From: Gentiana macrophylla | Taxonomy: Eukaryota; Streptophyta; Magnoliopsida; Gentianales; Gentianaceae | Reading direction: 5' to 3' | NCBI GenBank assembly: GCA_026214975.1 | Contig: CM047813.1 | Span: 35,745,871 to 35,809,870, forward strand | DNA: 64,000 bases | Part shown: positions 33,013 through 43,629 of the stretch, piece after piece | Numbering within the stretch: the first letter of the stretch is position 1 | Layout: each line of letters starts with the position of its first letter | Notes under the pieces: model-generated | Database searches by the model: none | Told to the model about the DNA's origin: nothing | The model's input: only the letters and a program-made list of their open reading frames with translations | Program-made: the position numbers and the translations under genes

Positions 33013-33611
33013 ATGATATCGCCACCTGTGAGTCCCGGAAATATCCCATCTGGACCACCAAGTCGGATAAGGGCCTGCGGCCATAGCCTCGGCAACGACC
33101 AAGTCGAGGTCGCCATGGTCTGTCCCTGCCCAGAGCCTTCAAACCTACAAGGTCACTGGTGGCTCAGGGGGCCGACCGGTGACCTTGTACAAAAAGCTCA
33201 TAAGAGGCCGCACAAGGCTCAAAGGAGGGCAGCATAAAGCAAGAGTAAAGCAGGATAGCGAAGCGAAGCGACTATGCGATCCTATGGGAGACATTGCCGA
33301 GATATTCAGTCCACTTGTCCTCTAGATATTTAGTTTACTTAACTATTAAGATATCATGTAACACCTATCTTGCTTAGCTCCTAAGCTTCCTCCTCCTATA
33401 AAAGGGGAGGGCCTATGTAACCAAATGGAGATATTCTAATAGCGAAAAAGAGAACCATACTCTGCGGTTATCACCCCTCAAACAGTTCATATCATCCACC
33501 GCAGCGCCGCCGGTCACCTCCGGCCTCAGACACCAATAAACACACACAAATAAGCCAGATATCCAATCAACTACCACCGCTGAGCCACCGTGATAATTTT
33601 ACACATTATCA
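33013..33611 (+). repeat. 5' LTR of the Tat-type element
   Basis: 599 bp with TGATA/TATCA ends. TATAAAAG at 33397-33404 in a CT-rich context is a plausible TATA box. It is GC-richer than its surroundings. Confidence 0.75.
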
Positions 33612-35030
33612 GTTGGCTCCGTTACCGGGAAAGAGTAAGCTCTCGGTCTCAGGAGTAGAGGCCATCCAAGAGTGATAGCGTACGATGGAGAGTACGATTA
33701 TCACCTATGTTGATCCAAGAAAGCCAGCTGAGTTCTCTCATACATCTCGGTGCTCATTTTGCCAAAAAGAAGGTAACTTTAGCATAGCTTCTGCGAAACT
33801 CACGAGTTAGCATTTGAGAAATAACCTCTCTCGTAGTGTTCGCTTGTGTTTTTAGTTCAGCTATCACGGTTGGGAGAAGCGTTGCTCTCGCGTTTACCAG
33901 AAAACCCCAAGTCGTCCTTACCGTTATAAAAATCACTATCGAGGGGAGGCCATACAAATTTCTGGGGTTATTTGCGTTTGAACCATCACCTTTACCCCTG
34001 AGATTAGTTTAAATGATCGCCACATCATCCGAACTATCACCATCTGAAAGATCTCCCCCCAAGCTACTCAAGGACCCACCGAAATATCTCTGACCAACTG
34101 CTCCAACAGTAGAGGAAAGTACCAAGTGGTTGGGCGTCGGCGAGGAGCGGTCGCCGAGAGTCGGTCCGCGACCACATCGGTAAATATTATCTTCAAGTAC
34201 AAGCAGCTCGCTCAGAGGATGGCTGGAAGTAAATGATCCCCGTCAATACCGCAAACCCCGGCAAAAGGAGGGGCACGATATCAGGCGAGGGCGAGACATT
34301 CGACAATCCCACTGCAGATTGGGATGGGTCATAGAGAGAGGGCTTAGCTGCCGACGATGCCCGGAACGTCTTGAACCAAAAAACCAAGTCAAAGGAAGCC
34401 ATCACAGCTTTGGAAGGAGCTCGGAAAGAAAAGGCCATAGTGGGGGCACCTAGGCCGCAACACAGTCAGAGGGCTACACCGGAAAGGACACCCGGGACCA
34501 AAGGGGATCTTGAGGTCGTAGAGATGAAGGAGTACGTGAAATATGCCGAAACAACGTACTTAACCAACTCTCGGCTGGTGGCTTTGGGTCAAGCGCCATT
34601 TCCGGTCTGACCTCCGAACCCAGCCAGGGGAAAAGCCTGCCCCACGGCCCCATACAGAGGTCGACAAAGTCAGCTCCAAAGAATAGAGGTCGAAGAGAGT
34701 GTTCACTCTTCTGGCCGTAAGGGTCACAGGAACGACCAAGAAGTCGCTCAAACTTCAGCCCGACCTGATCGCAACATTCATAAGGAAAAAATGGAAGAAA
34801 GAGGATCAGCTTTAAAGAGATTAGGCGAGAAGGACAGGGCCCCAGCCTTAAGTCGCCTCAGCCTTCCGGAAAGAGAAATACCTCCCAGGCATGAGAATGC
34901 AAACGATGCCTGATTAATCATAAGGGAAAAATGAGCTCGCCAGGAAGAGTCGCAAAGTCATGCGGGCTCCGAGCACTGGACTGAGCGAGCTGACGCTCAA
35001 CCTCCGTCCAGACCCTGGTTTGACCCTCTT
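33612..35030 (+). other. Tat primer site, leader and degraded gag 5' part
   Basis: The primer site is at 33613-33630. The rest has only short broken frames and resembles a decayed leader and gag N terminus. No independent gene is seen. Confidence 0.5.
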
Positions 35031-35807
35031 ATGACCGAGCAAATAGAGATAATGAAGAAAGATATCGCAGAACTAAAGAGATCAAGGCCCGCCGAAAAGG
35101 CCACCCTAATCTCCGGGATCGACGTGTTGGCTAAGAAAATCACAGAGACATTACCCACTAGCAGAGAAAAGGTCAGTTACCCCTGTTATAATTATTACAA
35201 CGGGAACACTTGCCCCCACGAATGGCTCACCGCTTTTCAAGGTCGCATCATACTAGCGACCCAGAATAGGTCCGCCTGGTGCATCGCATTAGTTGGTAGC
35301 ATGCAGGACAGGGCCCCCTTCTGGGTCCGCGGGCTTCTACAAGGTTCAGTCGAAAGCTGGGAGGATTTGTCTGCAAAGTTCGTCAAAGAGTTCAAATCAG
35401 CAAGCCGGCCAAAAAAGACCATTGAGGATCTATACGAGGTTCGCATGGGAGAGCACGAGTCAGGGAAGGATTACTATGAGCGGTTCATCAGGGTCTATGA
35501 CCAAACTAGAAACATCCCCGACGACGCCATCATAACTTGTTTCCTCACCGGAATAGCCAAGGGTCCGATGAAGATAGAATTTAACTTGCGGCCCCCCAGG
35601 TCAGGCCTTAGGGAAATGCTGGAGAGGGCTAGGATGATAGGGGTGAGAGAAGCACCATCTTCTGGAAAGTCAAAATCCAAACCAGAACAGCATTCGCAGA
35701 AAGAGGATCACAGGGACGATCGTAAGAAAGAGAAGGGTAGGGACGCGAACCATGATCGCGACGCCAAAAAACCGTACAAATTCAATAAAAGTGATTTCAG
35801 CCGCTCA
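35031..35807 (+). pseudogene. Tat-type gag fragment
   Basis: An open stretch encodes a retrotransposon gag domain: an N-terminal IEIMKKDIAELKRS helix, then CPHEWLTAFQGRI, ESWEDLSAKFVKEF, KTIEDLYEVRMGEHESGKDYYERF and DDAIITCFLTGIAKGPMKIEF, ending in a Lys/Asp/His-rich tail. It corresponds to the capsid-like half of gag. The last few codons (SVSILI, to 35825) already belong to the next element. Confidence 0.85.
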
Positions 35808-35990
35808 GTGAGTATTCTTATATAGAATATTCAAAACATAAACTTATCAAGGTTCTGAATATTCTACGGTTTCAACTCTACACGAGGGGAGTGAAAACAC
35901 GAGTGATTGTGAGGATCTATCTATTGTTGCTGAATTGCATCATGCGAAAAGAGCACACAGAGGGAGACGAGAATTCGGTGGAAATCCGTT

Positions 35991-36527
35991 TTGAGTTGTT
36001 TGAGGAGGCACACGCGGGGGGTTCTTGATAGAAAATTGGAGCAATTGAGTCGACTTCATGCCGATAGGATGGATAGAAAATTTGATGAGATGAAGGCTAT
36101 GCTTCAAAGAATGTTGAAGGGAAGCAATGTTCCGCCACGTGGTAAAGGTAACGACTTATTTTACACATCATGTTTTATTGGATACTATGAATACGAGTTG
36201 TGTATTGATCATGATGAAGAGGAAAATTTAATTAGTAAAGATGTGGTTAATGAGCTAAACTTGCGGACGAAAATGCTTCATCATCCTCACTACATTGCTG
36301 AGGGAAGTCATCGGGTTAAAGTTACACGGTATGCACAGATTTCAATATCCATTGGAAGTTATAAAGTTGTTGTATCATGTGATGTGGTGTCACTGAAAGA
36401 TGTACATTTGATATTAGAGAAATCATGGATATCTTTACATAATGTACATCATAATGCGTCCCGGACATGCTATTCTTTTTCTTTTTGTGGCAAGAAACAA
36501 GTTTTATTGAATCTCTACCCTCTATGA
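35991..36527 (+). CDS. Retropepsin-like protein of a non-autonomous gypsy element
   Basis: 178 residues, uninterrupted. The N terminus is basic (RKLEQLSRLHADRMDRKFDEM, partly helical). From about residue 58 the text follows the gypsy protease fold: YYEYELCIDHDEEENLISKD where the family has a D-S/T-G loop, VTRYAQISISIGSYKVVVSCDVV, then DVHLILEKSW where the family has HILLGRPW, and a YSFSFCGKKQVLLN end. The active-site triad is changed (D-H-D), so proteolysis is unlikely. The intact frame is notable among so many broken ones. It ends at TGA 36525-36527; the start ATG is not proven. Confidence 0.6.
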   Translation: MSCLRRHTRGVLDRKLEQLSRLHADRMDRKFDEMKAMLQRMLKGSNVPPRGKGNDLFYTSCFIGYYEYELCIDHDEEENLISKDVVNELNLRTKMLHHPHYIAEGSHRVKVTRYAQISISIGSYKVVVSCDVVSLKDVHLILEKSWISLHNVHHNASRTCYSFSFCGKKQVLLNLYPL

Positions 36528-36598
36528 AATGAAGTGATATTCAGATTGAGGAGTCTCAGGCACCGGAAAATGTAGAAGAGTTTGTAGAGGGAGGCAAA

Positions 36599-37045
36599 TT
36601 GGAGGAGGTTGTTAGAGCAAAATTGGTGGAGGTAGTCCAGGAGTTGACAGTGGAAGAGGCAATCACCGAGGAGAATGAAAAGGCGGTGGAGATTAATGTT
36701 GTAAAAGAGTGTGAAGATGAGATGAAGTCCGAGAACATCGCATTAGTGGTGGAGCAAATCGAGGCCCATGAGGACGTTGGTCTTACTTCGCCGACCACTT
36801 GTTTGGAATCTATTTTGTCTGATTTCAAGGTACCCGACGAGCGTTTACTTGAGGAGGGCTTGGTTTTACTTGATGTACCATTTTCAGCCTCTATATGGCC
36901 TATGAATATTCTTGATCATGCTAACATTGGTGGCAAACCGGAGCACAGTTTCATTGATCCATTTTCTGATTATGTTGCTGATCGTCCCGAGTACTCATTG
37001 TTATCGTTCTGTTGCTACTTTGCATGGATTTATCCAAGTTTTTAG
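36599..37045 (+). CDS. Acidic frame of unknown role in the same element
   Basis: 149 residues, the first half strongly acidic and probably helical (EEVVRAKLVEVVQELTVEEAITEENEKAV). The second half contains DVPFSASIWPMNILDHANI and ends in YFAWIYPSF. The frame is open upstream to about 36534. One stop and a frame change separate it from the retropepsin-like frame, so both may once have been one polyprotein. I do not recognise the family. Confidence 0.4.
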   Translation: MEEVVRAKLVEVVQELTVEEAITEENEKAVEINVVKECEDEMKSENIALVVEQIEAHEDVGLTSPTTCLESILSDFKVPDERLLEEGLVLLDVPFSASIWPMNILDHANIGGKPEHSFIDPFSDYVADRPEYSLLSFCCYFAWIYPSF

Positions 37046-37233
37046 CCCGTCGGAAGACTTATTTGATGTTGCATTTGTGACACTTGGTACAACATCAAAC
37101 CGTGTCATTGACTTGAAGTGGTATGTCCGCATTGTCTTTAATCCGGGCATATTTTGGCCTGTTTTGTCATTGTTGCTGCTTTTTACGACATCCTTTTAAT
37201 TCGAGGTCGAATCCTTTCGGACCCGGGAGGGAA

Positions 37234-37917
37234 TGATGTAATTTTCATTGAAGAAAAACTTATTAAATTTATTTTTAGTTATCATTTCTTTTATTTTAGT
37301 ATTTTATTATCTCACATTGGTTAGATATTCTTTTATTGTTGTTATTATTTTTATTTATTGTTATTTTGTCCCATATTGCTAAATTAACAATTGATCTTAT
37401 AGTCAGTAGCCTATATAAAAGCAAGTAGAGTCATTGCAAATATCGGTCAAAACATTATTGAGTGGAATTTATATTAAGTTTTAAGCTTTTTGTGAGTATT
37501 CTTATGTAGAATATTCGAAACATAAACTTATCAAGGTTCTGAGCAAACTTTGTGGCGTTCATATAAAACTTCGTATACCAAAGTTCTAAGCATACCTTGT
37601 GGCGTTCGTATACGGGAGTGGATCATCTCAAATATTTAAGGGTATAGTGCATTTGTTTTTACATATTATCACCAAAATGACGTAGCTTTGAAAAAATAAA
37701 TATACGGTTAGATGATTTTCACATTTTGTGTGTGTGGTTAGATTACTTCTACTTGAGAGGATCCTATTCTGTTCGTATACCAAGGTTCTTAGCTTGTGGC
37801 GTTCGTATACCAAGGTTCTTAGTTACGGGTTAGTTAAGGCCCACGGTGCTCGTTTCTATTGATACTTGTAATCGGTTCTTGGCAAAATCGGATCTAATTC
37901 GTTTACGGATCACATCA
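37234..37917 (+). repeat. 3' LTR of the non-autonomous gypsy-like element
   Basis: 684 bp with TGATGT/ACATCA ends and TATATAAAA at about 37413. It holds CTCACATTGG near the start (37311-37320) and three to four imperfect copies of CGTATACCAAGGTTCT...TTGTGGCGTT between 37521 and 37825. Confidence 0.65.
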
Positions 37918-37984
37918 ACTACCTGATTAATGGTATTAAATTTTATTTTCACAAAAAAATAAGATGTTTCAATATAGTTTTTTT

Positions 37985-38225
37985 GACCATTTATTTACAC
38001 TACAATGATTCTACCGATATACCACATTATATGTTCATCACAATAGAACCGATATACCACATTACATGTGCATCACAATATAATCGATTTCAGTAAAAAC
38101 TGTTTTTAGAATCAATAACCGGCTTCATGCATAGTCGATTCTAAATCGATTTTGAAAAAATCGATTCTTTGAGTCTATAATCGTTTTTCATCAAGTCAAT
38201 TTTATAAAAACGAAGTTGTGCAACA
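37985..38225 (-). mobile_element. MITE copy related to the one at 51728
   Basis: About 240 bp with GATTCTACCGATATACCACATTA near the left end and AAATCGATT inverted motifs in the centre. It matches the reverse complement of 51728-51936 patchily. Termini are approximate. Confidence 0.5.
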
Positions 38226-39412
38226 GACATAACGACTCTGGTATAAATACTAATTTTTTCCCCTTGTTTTTCTTGAAATCATTCCTACATCAGCCGGTAT
38301 TATCCCACGCAATATAAAATGAACCGGTGTCTAGATCTCCTGTCGCGCCCCAAATCTTGACCCAAGTTTACTTGACGTCTCTCCACGTCCTTCCCCATCT
38401 CCAAAAGATAATGTATTAGTAATAAAAACCGACTCTAAACTCCATGTTGCCACCGTTTTGCTTTGCACAAAAGCACAGGTTCAATTATTATTATACATTA
38501 AGTACAATTAATTAATGCATTATGTAGTTCATTTACCGACAAGTCCACTGTTAAACTTGAATCCTATAACATGCATTGCATAGGTTGAAGATTTCGCCTT
38601 TTTTTTTTTTATTATCAGTACATTGTACATTGTGTCCTTTTTTGGTTTGCTTTATACTATTTGACTTCTTGATGTTGAGACTTCCTATATTTCTAGCTGT
38701 CGGAATCAGAATAGTGCTCCTTGCTTTTTTCAAAAGGTTTTTTTTTTTTCTTCCTTTTTCCTTCGAGCAATGTTCAATTTTGAGTCATTATACTCTGTGG
38801 ATTACTATTGGAAATGATGGGTTTCACATACAATTGGAACTTTGTATTTACATAGGCTTTGTGGATTTGATTCTTACTTGGTTTTCTTTAAAAGTTAAAT
38901 CTTTCCTGAAATATTCAACTTTTTTTAGTGTCTTCAACGTTTTCTATCTGTCTTAGTGTCCATTTTTGTTGTACATTCTGTTGTATTTTTCTTTATGTAT
39001 GAACTTTACATTTGTGTTTTGACTGAATCTGTTAAAAGGGTTTGAAGTATTCTACTTGGTAGCCAGCCAGACGTGGCACTTTTTGTGAGCAATTTGAGTG
39101 TTTTACAAACTGGAATTTACTCCAAGAATTTAATGCCCTCTGAAGGCTGTGATTTAGCGGTTGTTTTTGGATCTGGGTGAGTTTATGGTGATGTTGACAT
39201 TTGTTGGATTCACGGGTTCACGAGAAAATCTTCTTCAATGCAGTCCCACACCCACTTGTCTATCTTTCCTAGATTTTATCTCAATCTTTTGATTTCTGGT
39301 TGCTGAAGCTTTGGTTTGCAAATATTTTTGAAACTTATCACTGAAATGCTATTTGTTTTGTATGTAGAGGAAAGGCTTAGGAGATTTGTTAAAGCTTTTG
39401 TGCTTTTGAGAA
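38226..39412 (+). other. Upstream region and probable leader of the epimerase gene
   Basis: No coding frame is supported. A leader exon near 38340-38460 followed by an intron ending shortly before 39413 is plausible (pyrimidine-rich, TTTGTATGTAG at 39357-39367). Poly-T runs occur at 38601 and 38740. Confidence 0.4.
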
Positions 39413-41055
39413 ATGGTGCATTCTGTGCCACTGTGGGATAATAGAGCTCCAATTGAAATAACAAAGGACTGGAATGGGATTGACCAAGTCATGCTTCGGA
39501 ATCGTCATGGCGCTTCTGTTCGGGTTAGACTGGCAATTTATTCCTGCTTTAATCTCCAGTGCATTGTTCTGATATTTGGAGATAACTTTTGTTGTCAATT
39601 TTAAGATTAGTTTGGCTGTTTTTTCTGTCATTGTTTAGGTTAGTTTGCACGGAGGCCACGTTACTTCGTGGCGGAATTGCCATGGTGAAGAACTCTTATT
39701 CACTAGCTCTAAGGTGGGTTTTTTGCCTTGCACTTTTCTTGGGTGATAGATGTGTCTATTTGTTTGGAACTTACTGATTTGAATTTGATGTAGGCGATTT
39801 TTAAGCCTCCGAAAGCAATGCGTGGAGGAATTCACGTTTGCTTTCCTCAGGTACATTTGTTTAAGATTGTTCCTCAATGGTTGCTACTTATGTTGTCATT
39901 ACAAATCATTGTCTTTTTCTTGGAAACTGCAAGACACTTGAGCAACATGGATTTGCAAGAAACAAAATGTGGAAAATCATTGAGGATGATCCTCCACCAC
40001 TTTACACTAATAATGAATCCCGTGGAAAATCATTCGTGGACTTGCTTCTGAAACCTTCTGAGGAGGACCTTAAATGCTGGCCTCATAGGTATTTGATCTT
40101 TTGTCTGTGTTAGAATAATTCTTGATATTGTAGATTTTGGGCCAGAATTAGACCAGTGATTTAGCGATTTCAGTTGTGTTACTAATGCAATGTTATTGTT
40201 TGCCTTTGCAGTTTTGAGTTTCGTCTTCGTGTGTTTCTTGCCTCCAACGGAAATTTAACTCTGACGTCACGCATTAGAAATATTAATAATGGGAAGCCAT
40301 TTAGCTTCTCCTTTGCTTATCATACATATTTATCAGTATCTGATATAAGGTATGTAAATTAAATGTCTAGTATTGCACTAATACCATTTCTGATTTTGTT
40401 TTCTTGAAAAGCTTAAGACATTCAAACTCGATATAACCAAGTTGATCTAAAAGTGCCTTTTTCTTTTCGGTTTTTGTTGTTTTTCAGTGAAGTAAGGATA
40501 GAGGGATTGGAAACGCTCGACTATTTAGATAATCTTTTCCAAAAAGAACGGTTTACTGAGCAAGGAGATGCATTAACATTTGAATCTGAGGTAGGTATAA
40601 AACATGCTTAAGGGTTAATTATTAGTGATCCCATGATTATCAGTTAATTATTAGTAATCCCTTTATTTTCCAGGTGGATCGTGTTTATGTAAGTGCTCCT
40701 AATTGTGCTGCTGTTCTTGATCATGAAAGAAAACGAACATACGTCATAAAAAAAGAAGGGCTACCAGACATAGGTATTCTGCTTTTTGATCTTTTACAAT
40801 TTAACCTTATGTTTGTTTGATCTGAACATATATATATATATATATTCGACAGTGGTGTGGAATCCATGGGATAAGAAATCAAAATCTATGCCGGATTTTG
40901 GTGATGAGGAGTATAAACACATGCTTTGTGTCGATCCAGCAGCAATTGAGAAACCTATAACCTTGAAGCCAGGAGAGGAATGGACAGGTCGGGTTGAGCT
41001 TGCAGTCGTGCCATCAAGTTTTTGTTGCAACGAGCTTGATTTGTTGAGGATTTGA
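39413..41055 (+). CDS. Glucose-6-phosphate 1-epimerase (aldose 1-epimerase family), 8 coding exons
   Basis: This enzyme interconverts alpha- and beta-glucose 6-phosphate. Exons by homology and splice sites are 39413-39523, 39639-39713, 39794-39850, 39934-40088, 40212-40349, 40488-40590, 40674-40773 and 40853-41055, which sum to 942 nt (313 residues), normal for the family. Landmarks: IEITKDWNGIDQV, GGHVTSWRNCHGEELLFTSSK, IFKPPKAMRGGI.VCFPQ, LEQHGFARNKMW, FSFAYHTYLSVSDI (with the conserved His), VVWNPWDKKS and LKPGEEWTGR. Introns are GT-AG except that exon 4 lacks its expected acceptor: the usual AG before the FGN codons is missing (ctttttcttGGAAAC). The nearest in-frame AG (39932-39933) would drop five conserved residues. 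GIHVC replaces the usual GIPIC. Probably a real gene, possibly impaired. Confidence 0.88.
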
Positions 41056-42233
41056 TTCGCTTTTGCTCTTGGAGCAATCATCATATTATCTGGTACGCGG
41101 CATATAGGATCCCTATTAAATTTCCTATTGCATATCGATCGTGTTACAAATATGTAATTAAGCTTTGAAAGATTATACACTTTTCTTCGAAGTTCGATCC
41201 CGAGCCTTAAGGAGTGAATAATGAATGCCTTCTCACCTTGCTAGAACTAATTGTGGTGTATTTGTTTAGGAACATTAGCCTTTATGCTCTCTACATGGCC
41301 ATATGGTTTTGAAAAATGGCTGCAAATGTCTTTCTTATGAGAGGATATTTTGATGACCAGAGAGTTTCCCTTGCTTATGATTTTATATATATTGTTATTG
41401 GAACCTTTTTAATATATAAATGCTCTCCTCTGATTGGTTAAAATGTTGTAATTTTTCCTTATTGTTTTGTGGATCTCATAATTGCATTAGGGATATTCTT
41501 GTCTTTCAAACTAGTTACAAGGTCCTTTATATATCAAGAAGAAAAGAAGGGGTTAATAGGTGATGGAAAATTATGTCTAAAAGTCTATATAATGTAAGGG
41601 AGTCTTTAAGAGCATCACATCAAATCTACTCAGGATACCATAACAAGATTTAAAAGTATATATGAACTGTGATGTCCTTAAGGGCAATGATAAATTTAGT
41701 CTCGTAATGTATAACCAATATTAATTTTTGTGCCCTTTAAAACTCTCGTAATGTATAACCAATATTAATAATGGTTTTATTTTTTATTTTTAAACAAATG
41801 AACAATGGTTGATATAATGATGAGGATGTAGTAATTATTTACACTTTTAGGTGTAAACCTATCATTCTACAAACGTGATGTGTGGAAACTTTGATAAGTT
41901 TGCTAAAATTTCAATAGACAATCCTAGATAATCCATCCTCCTATTATATGTTTCAAGTTCAATCCATGTTATGTGCGGGGAGAAGTCCACTTAATGTGAG
42001 GAGGTTATTGGGTGCATCCACCATATGTGGAGTGCACTCATGTGACATAATTTTAACATTTTATTTTTTAAATTGATTTCAAACTGTGTGGTCCAGATCA
42101 TCCATCCCGTCACTTCTGTACATGTGGATATATTAGGCAATAATCTCCCCTTTATGTGGTGGTGCATCGTGCATATCACTTTTATTAAAGAAAAAAGAAA
42201 CTTTCATGGACCAGTCAATTTTCAATGACTAGC
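41056..42233. other. 3' UTR and intergenic DNA
   Basis: The first few hundred bases are probably epimerase 3' UTR. 41590-41770 contains a further copy of the dispersed repeat seen at 1849-2262 and 5590-5760, with AATGTATAACCAATATTAA duplicated 40 bp apart. No gene is seen. Confidence 0.5.
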
Positions 42234-42241
42234 GTATTTAC

Positions 42242-42393
42242 GGGGAATAATTGTGTGGTGAAGGGATTTTAAGGTGAAATAACGGGTGAAACAATTAGAA
42301 CCACATAATTTAAATACATAATGAAACTGTGTGGTTTATACGGGGCCACACGGTGTCTACACACGTGTAGAGACACCACACAAGTATTTCCCT
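42242..42393. mobile_element. 152-bp MITE with 8-bp target duplication
   Basis: The terminal inverted repeats are GGGGAATAATTGTGTGGTG and (complement of the right end) AGGGAAATACTTGTGTGGTG. GTATTTAC flanks both sides (42234-42241 and 42394-42401). An 8-bp duplication points to the hAT superfamily. The right part has a palindrome around CACGTG (GGTGTCT...AGACACC). Confidence 0.82.
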
Positions 42394-42401
42394 GTATTTA
42401 C

Positions 42402-43115
42402 ATGCATAAAAAAGACCTTAATGAGAAAAAATTAGTCTACTTTATCATGTTCACCAACACAAAACAACGATGCACGGAGCACAAATACTTTGCTGTAAGA
42501 GGATGTTGTATTTGTTGCTGTGATAAGAGAAGGAGGAGTGACAATGAGAATTTTTTAGCAAAATTTTTAGTCAATCATCTCTCTGACGAGTTACTTCGTT
42601 CTTCTGTCGAGCATTAAATCCTCTCAACTATGACATACTATGCTACTTCGTTCCTTAGTCGAGCATTAAATCCTCTCAACTATATGGCATACTATGCAAT
42701 ATAGAAGGTATGACTTCCAATCTCAGTGGTAGACGACATCGAAAAGATTAACCGCTGGGGCCATGATCAATAGACCCGACGGATGCACAGTATATCTTGG
42801 GACGTCATCTGCTATGTCAATGAAGGTTAAATTCAGAAGTGCCGGTGTATACCCCGGCTAGCAGCTTTTCGTTTTTGAAAATCATCAAACAATTGTTTCG
42901 AAGAATTAACAGCAGGGGTAAAAGACGTGGGTGGTGGATTTGGGGGCAGGAGAGTTAGAGCAGATACAAAACCCTTTTTTCGATGGTGTGAGGCATACTT
43001 TTGTCAGGGAAGACACTGTGGTGGTGAAATAAAATTTACAATAGCTCTCAGCTTGAATTGTTTGAGCATGAATTGTTATAGTGTAAAGTGCTGAAGGGAA
43101 TGCTAAGTGCAAATC
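42402..43115. other. Intergenic DNA
   Basis: No supported gene. GAGCATTAAATCCTCTCAAC is duplicated at about 42609 and 42661 with flanking ACTTCGTTC. Confidence 0.5.
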
Positions 43116-43370
43116 TGTTTGAGGAACTCAAAGAGACCATTACGTGAGACTCAAAGACAACTCTTTGAAATGCTTAATCGTGAAAACGGTTATTCTGTTA
43201 TAGTTTGTTGTAACCATTTGTAACTTACTTTTAACTGATCCATGAGGTGTATAAAGCTATAAATACCCCATGATCAGTAGATTTGTAACTTAACTTGTTG
43301 ATTTCAGATCATTAATAATAATTTCGTATTTTTTGTTACTTTCTGTTTGTAATTCTACAAAACTTCTACA
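43116..43370 (+). repeat. 5' LTR of the truncated plus-strand copia element
   Basis: Boundaries rest on TG...CA ends and the adjoining primer site; there is no second copy to confirm them. Confidence 0.65.
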
Positions 43371-43629
43371 TGGTATCAGAGCAGAAATTTGAGAATTTCT
43401 GAATGTTTCTGTGTTTTCTCTAGTTATTGAAGAATCTTAAGAGAATTCTTCATTTTTTCCCCCCATTGATGAATGGCAATAATTATAATCCATGGAAGAT
43501 GTCCATGAATATGGTGTTGATTACCAAGAATAAAATTGGCTTCGTAGACGACACAATCAAAAAGCCAAAAGCAAATTCAACAGATTTTCATGTATGAAGA
43601 CAATGTGATACAATGGTAGATCATGAATC

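Larger units (their letters stand above)
33013..35807 (+). mobile_element. Ty3/gypsy Tat-type element, 5' LTR and gag only (truncated)
   Basis: A 599-bp LTR (33013-33611, TGATA...TATCA) is followed directly by TTGGCTCCGTTACCGGGA, a variant of the TTGGCGCCGTTGCCGGGG primer site of Tat/Retand elements. A gag frame follows at 35031. The element stops abruptly at about 35807, where another element begins. No protease, pol or 3' LTR is left. Confidence 0.82.
35808..37917 (+). mobile_element. Non-autonomous gypsy-like element with retropepsin-like frame
   Basis: The 3' LTR (37234-37917) has TGATGT...ACATCA ends and follows the purine tract CCCGGGAGGGA. About 50 bp at 35808-35858 (GTGAGTATTCTTAT...AAGGTTCTGA) repeats the LTR interior (37492-37541), so a deleted 5' LTR remains at the left. 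Between them lie an altered retropepsin-like frame and an acidic frame; reverse transcriptase and integrase are absent. This fits a non-autonomous derivative of a gypsy element. Confidence 0.6.

Noticed and set aside
37195..37230. tRNA-like GGTCGAATCC next to the gypsy-like purine tract
   Set aside because: No cloverleaf can be built around it; there are no matching D-arm or acceptor stems.
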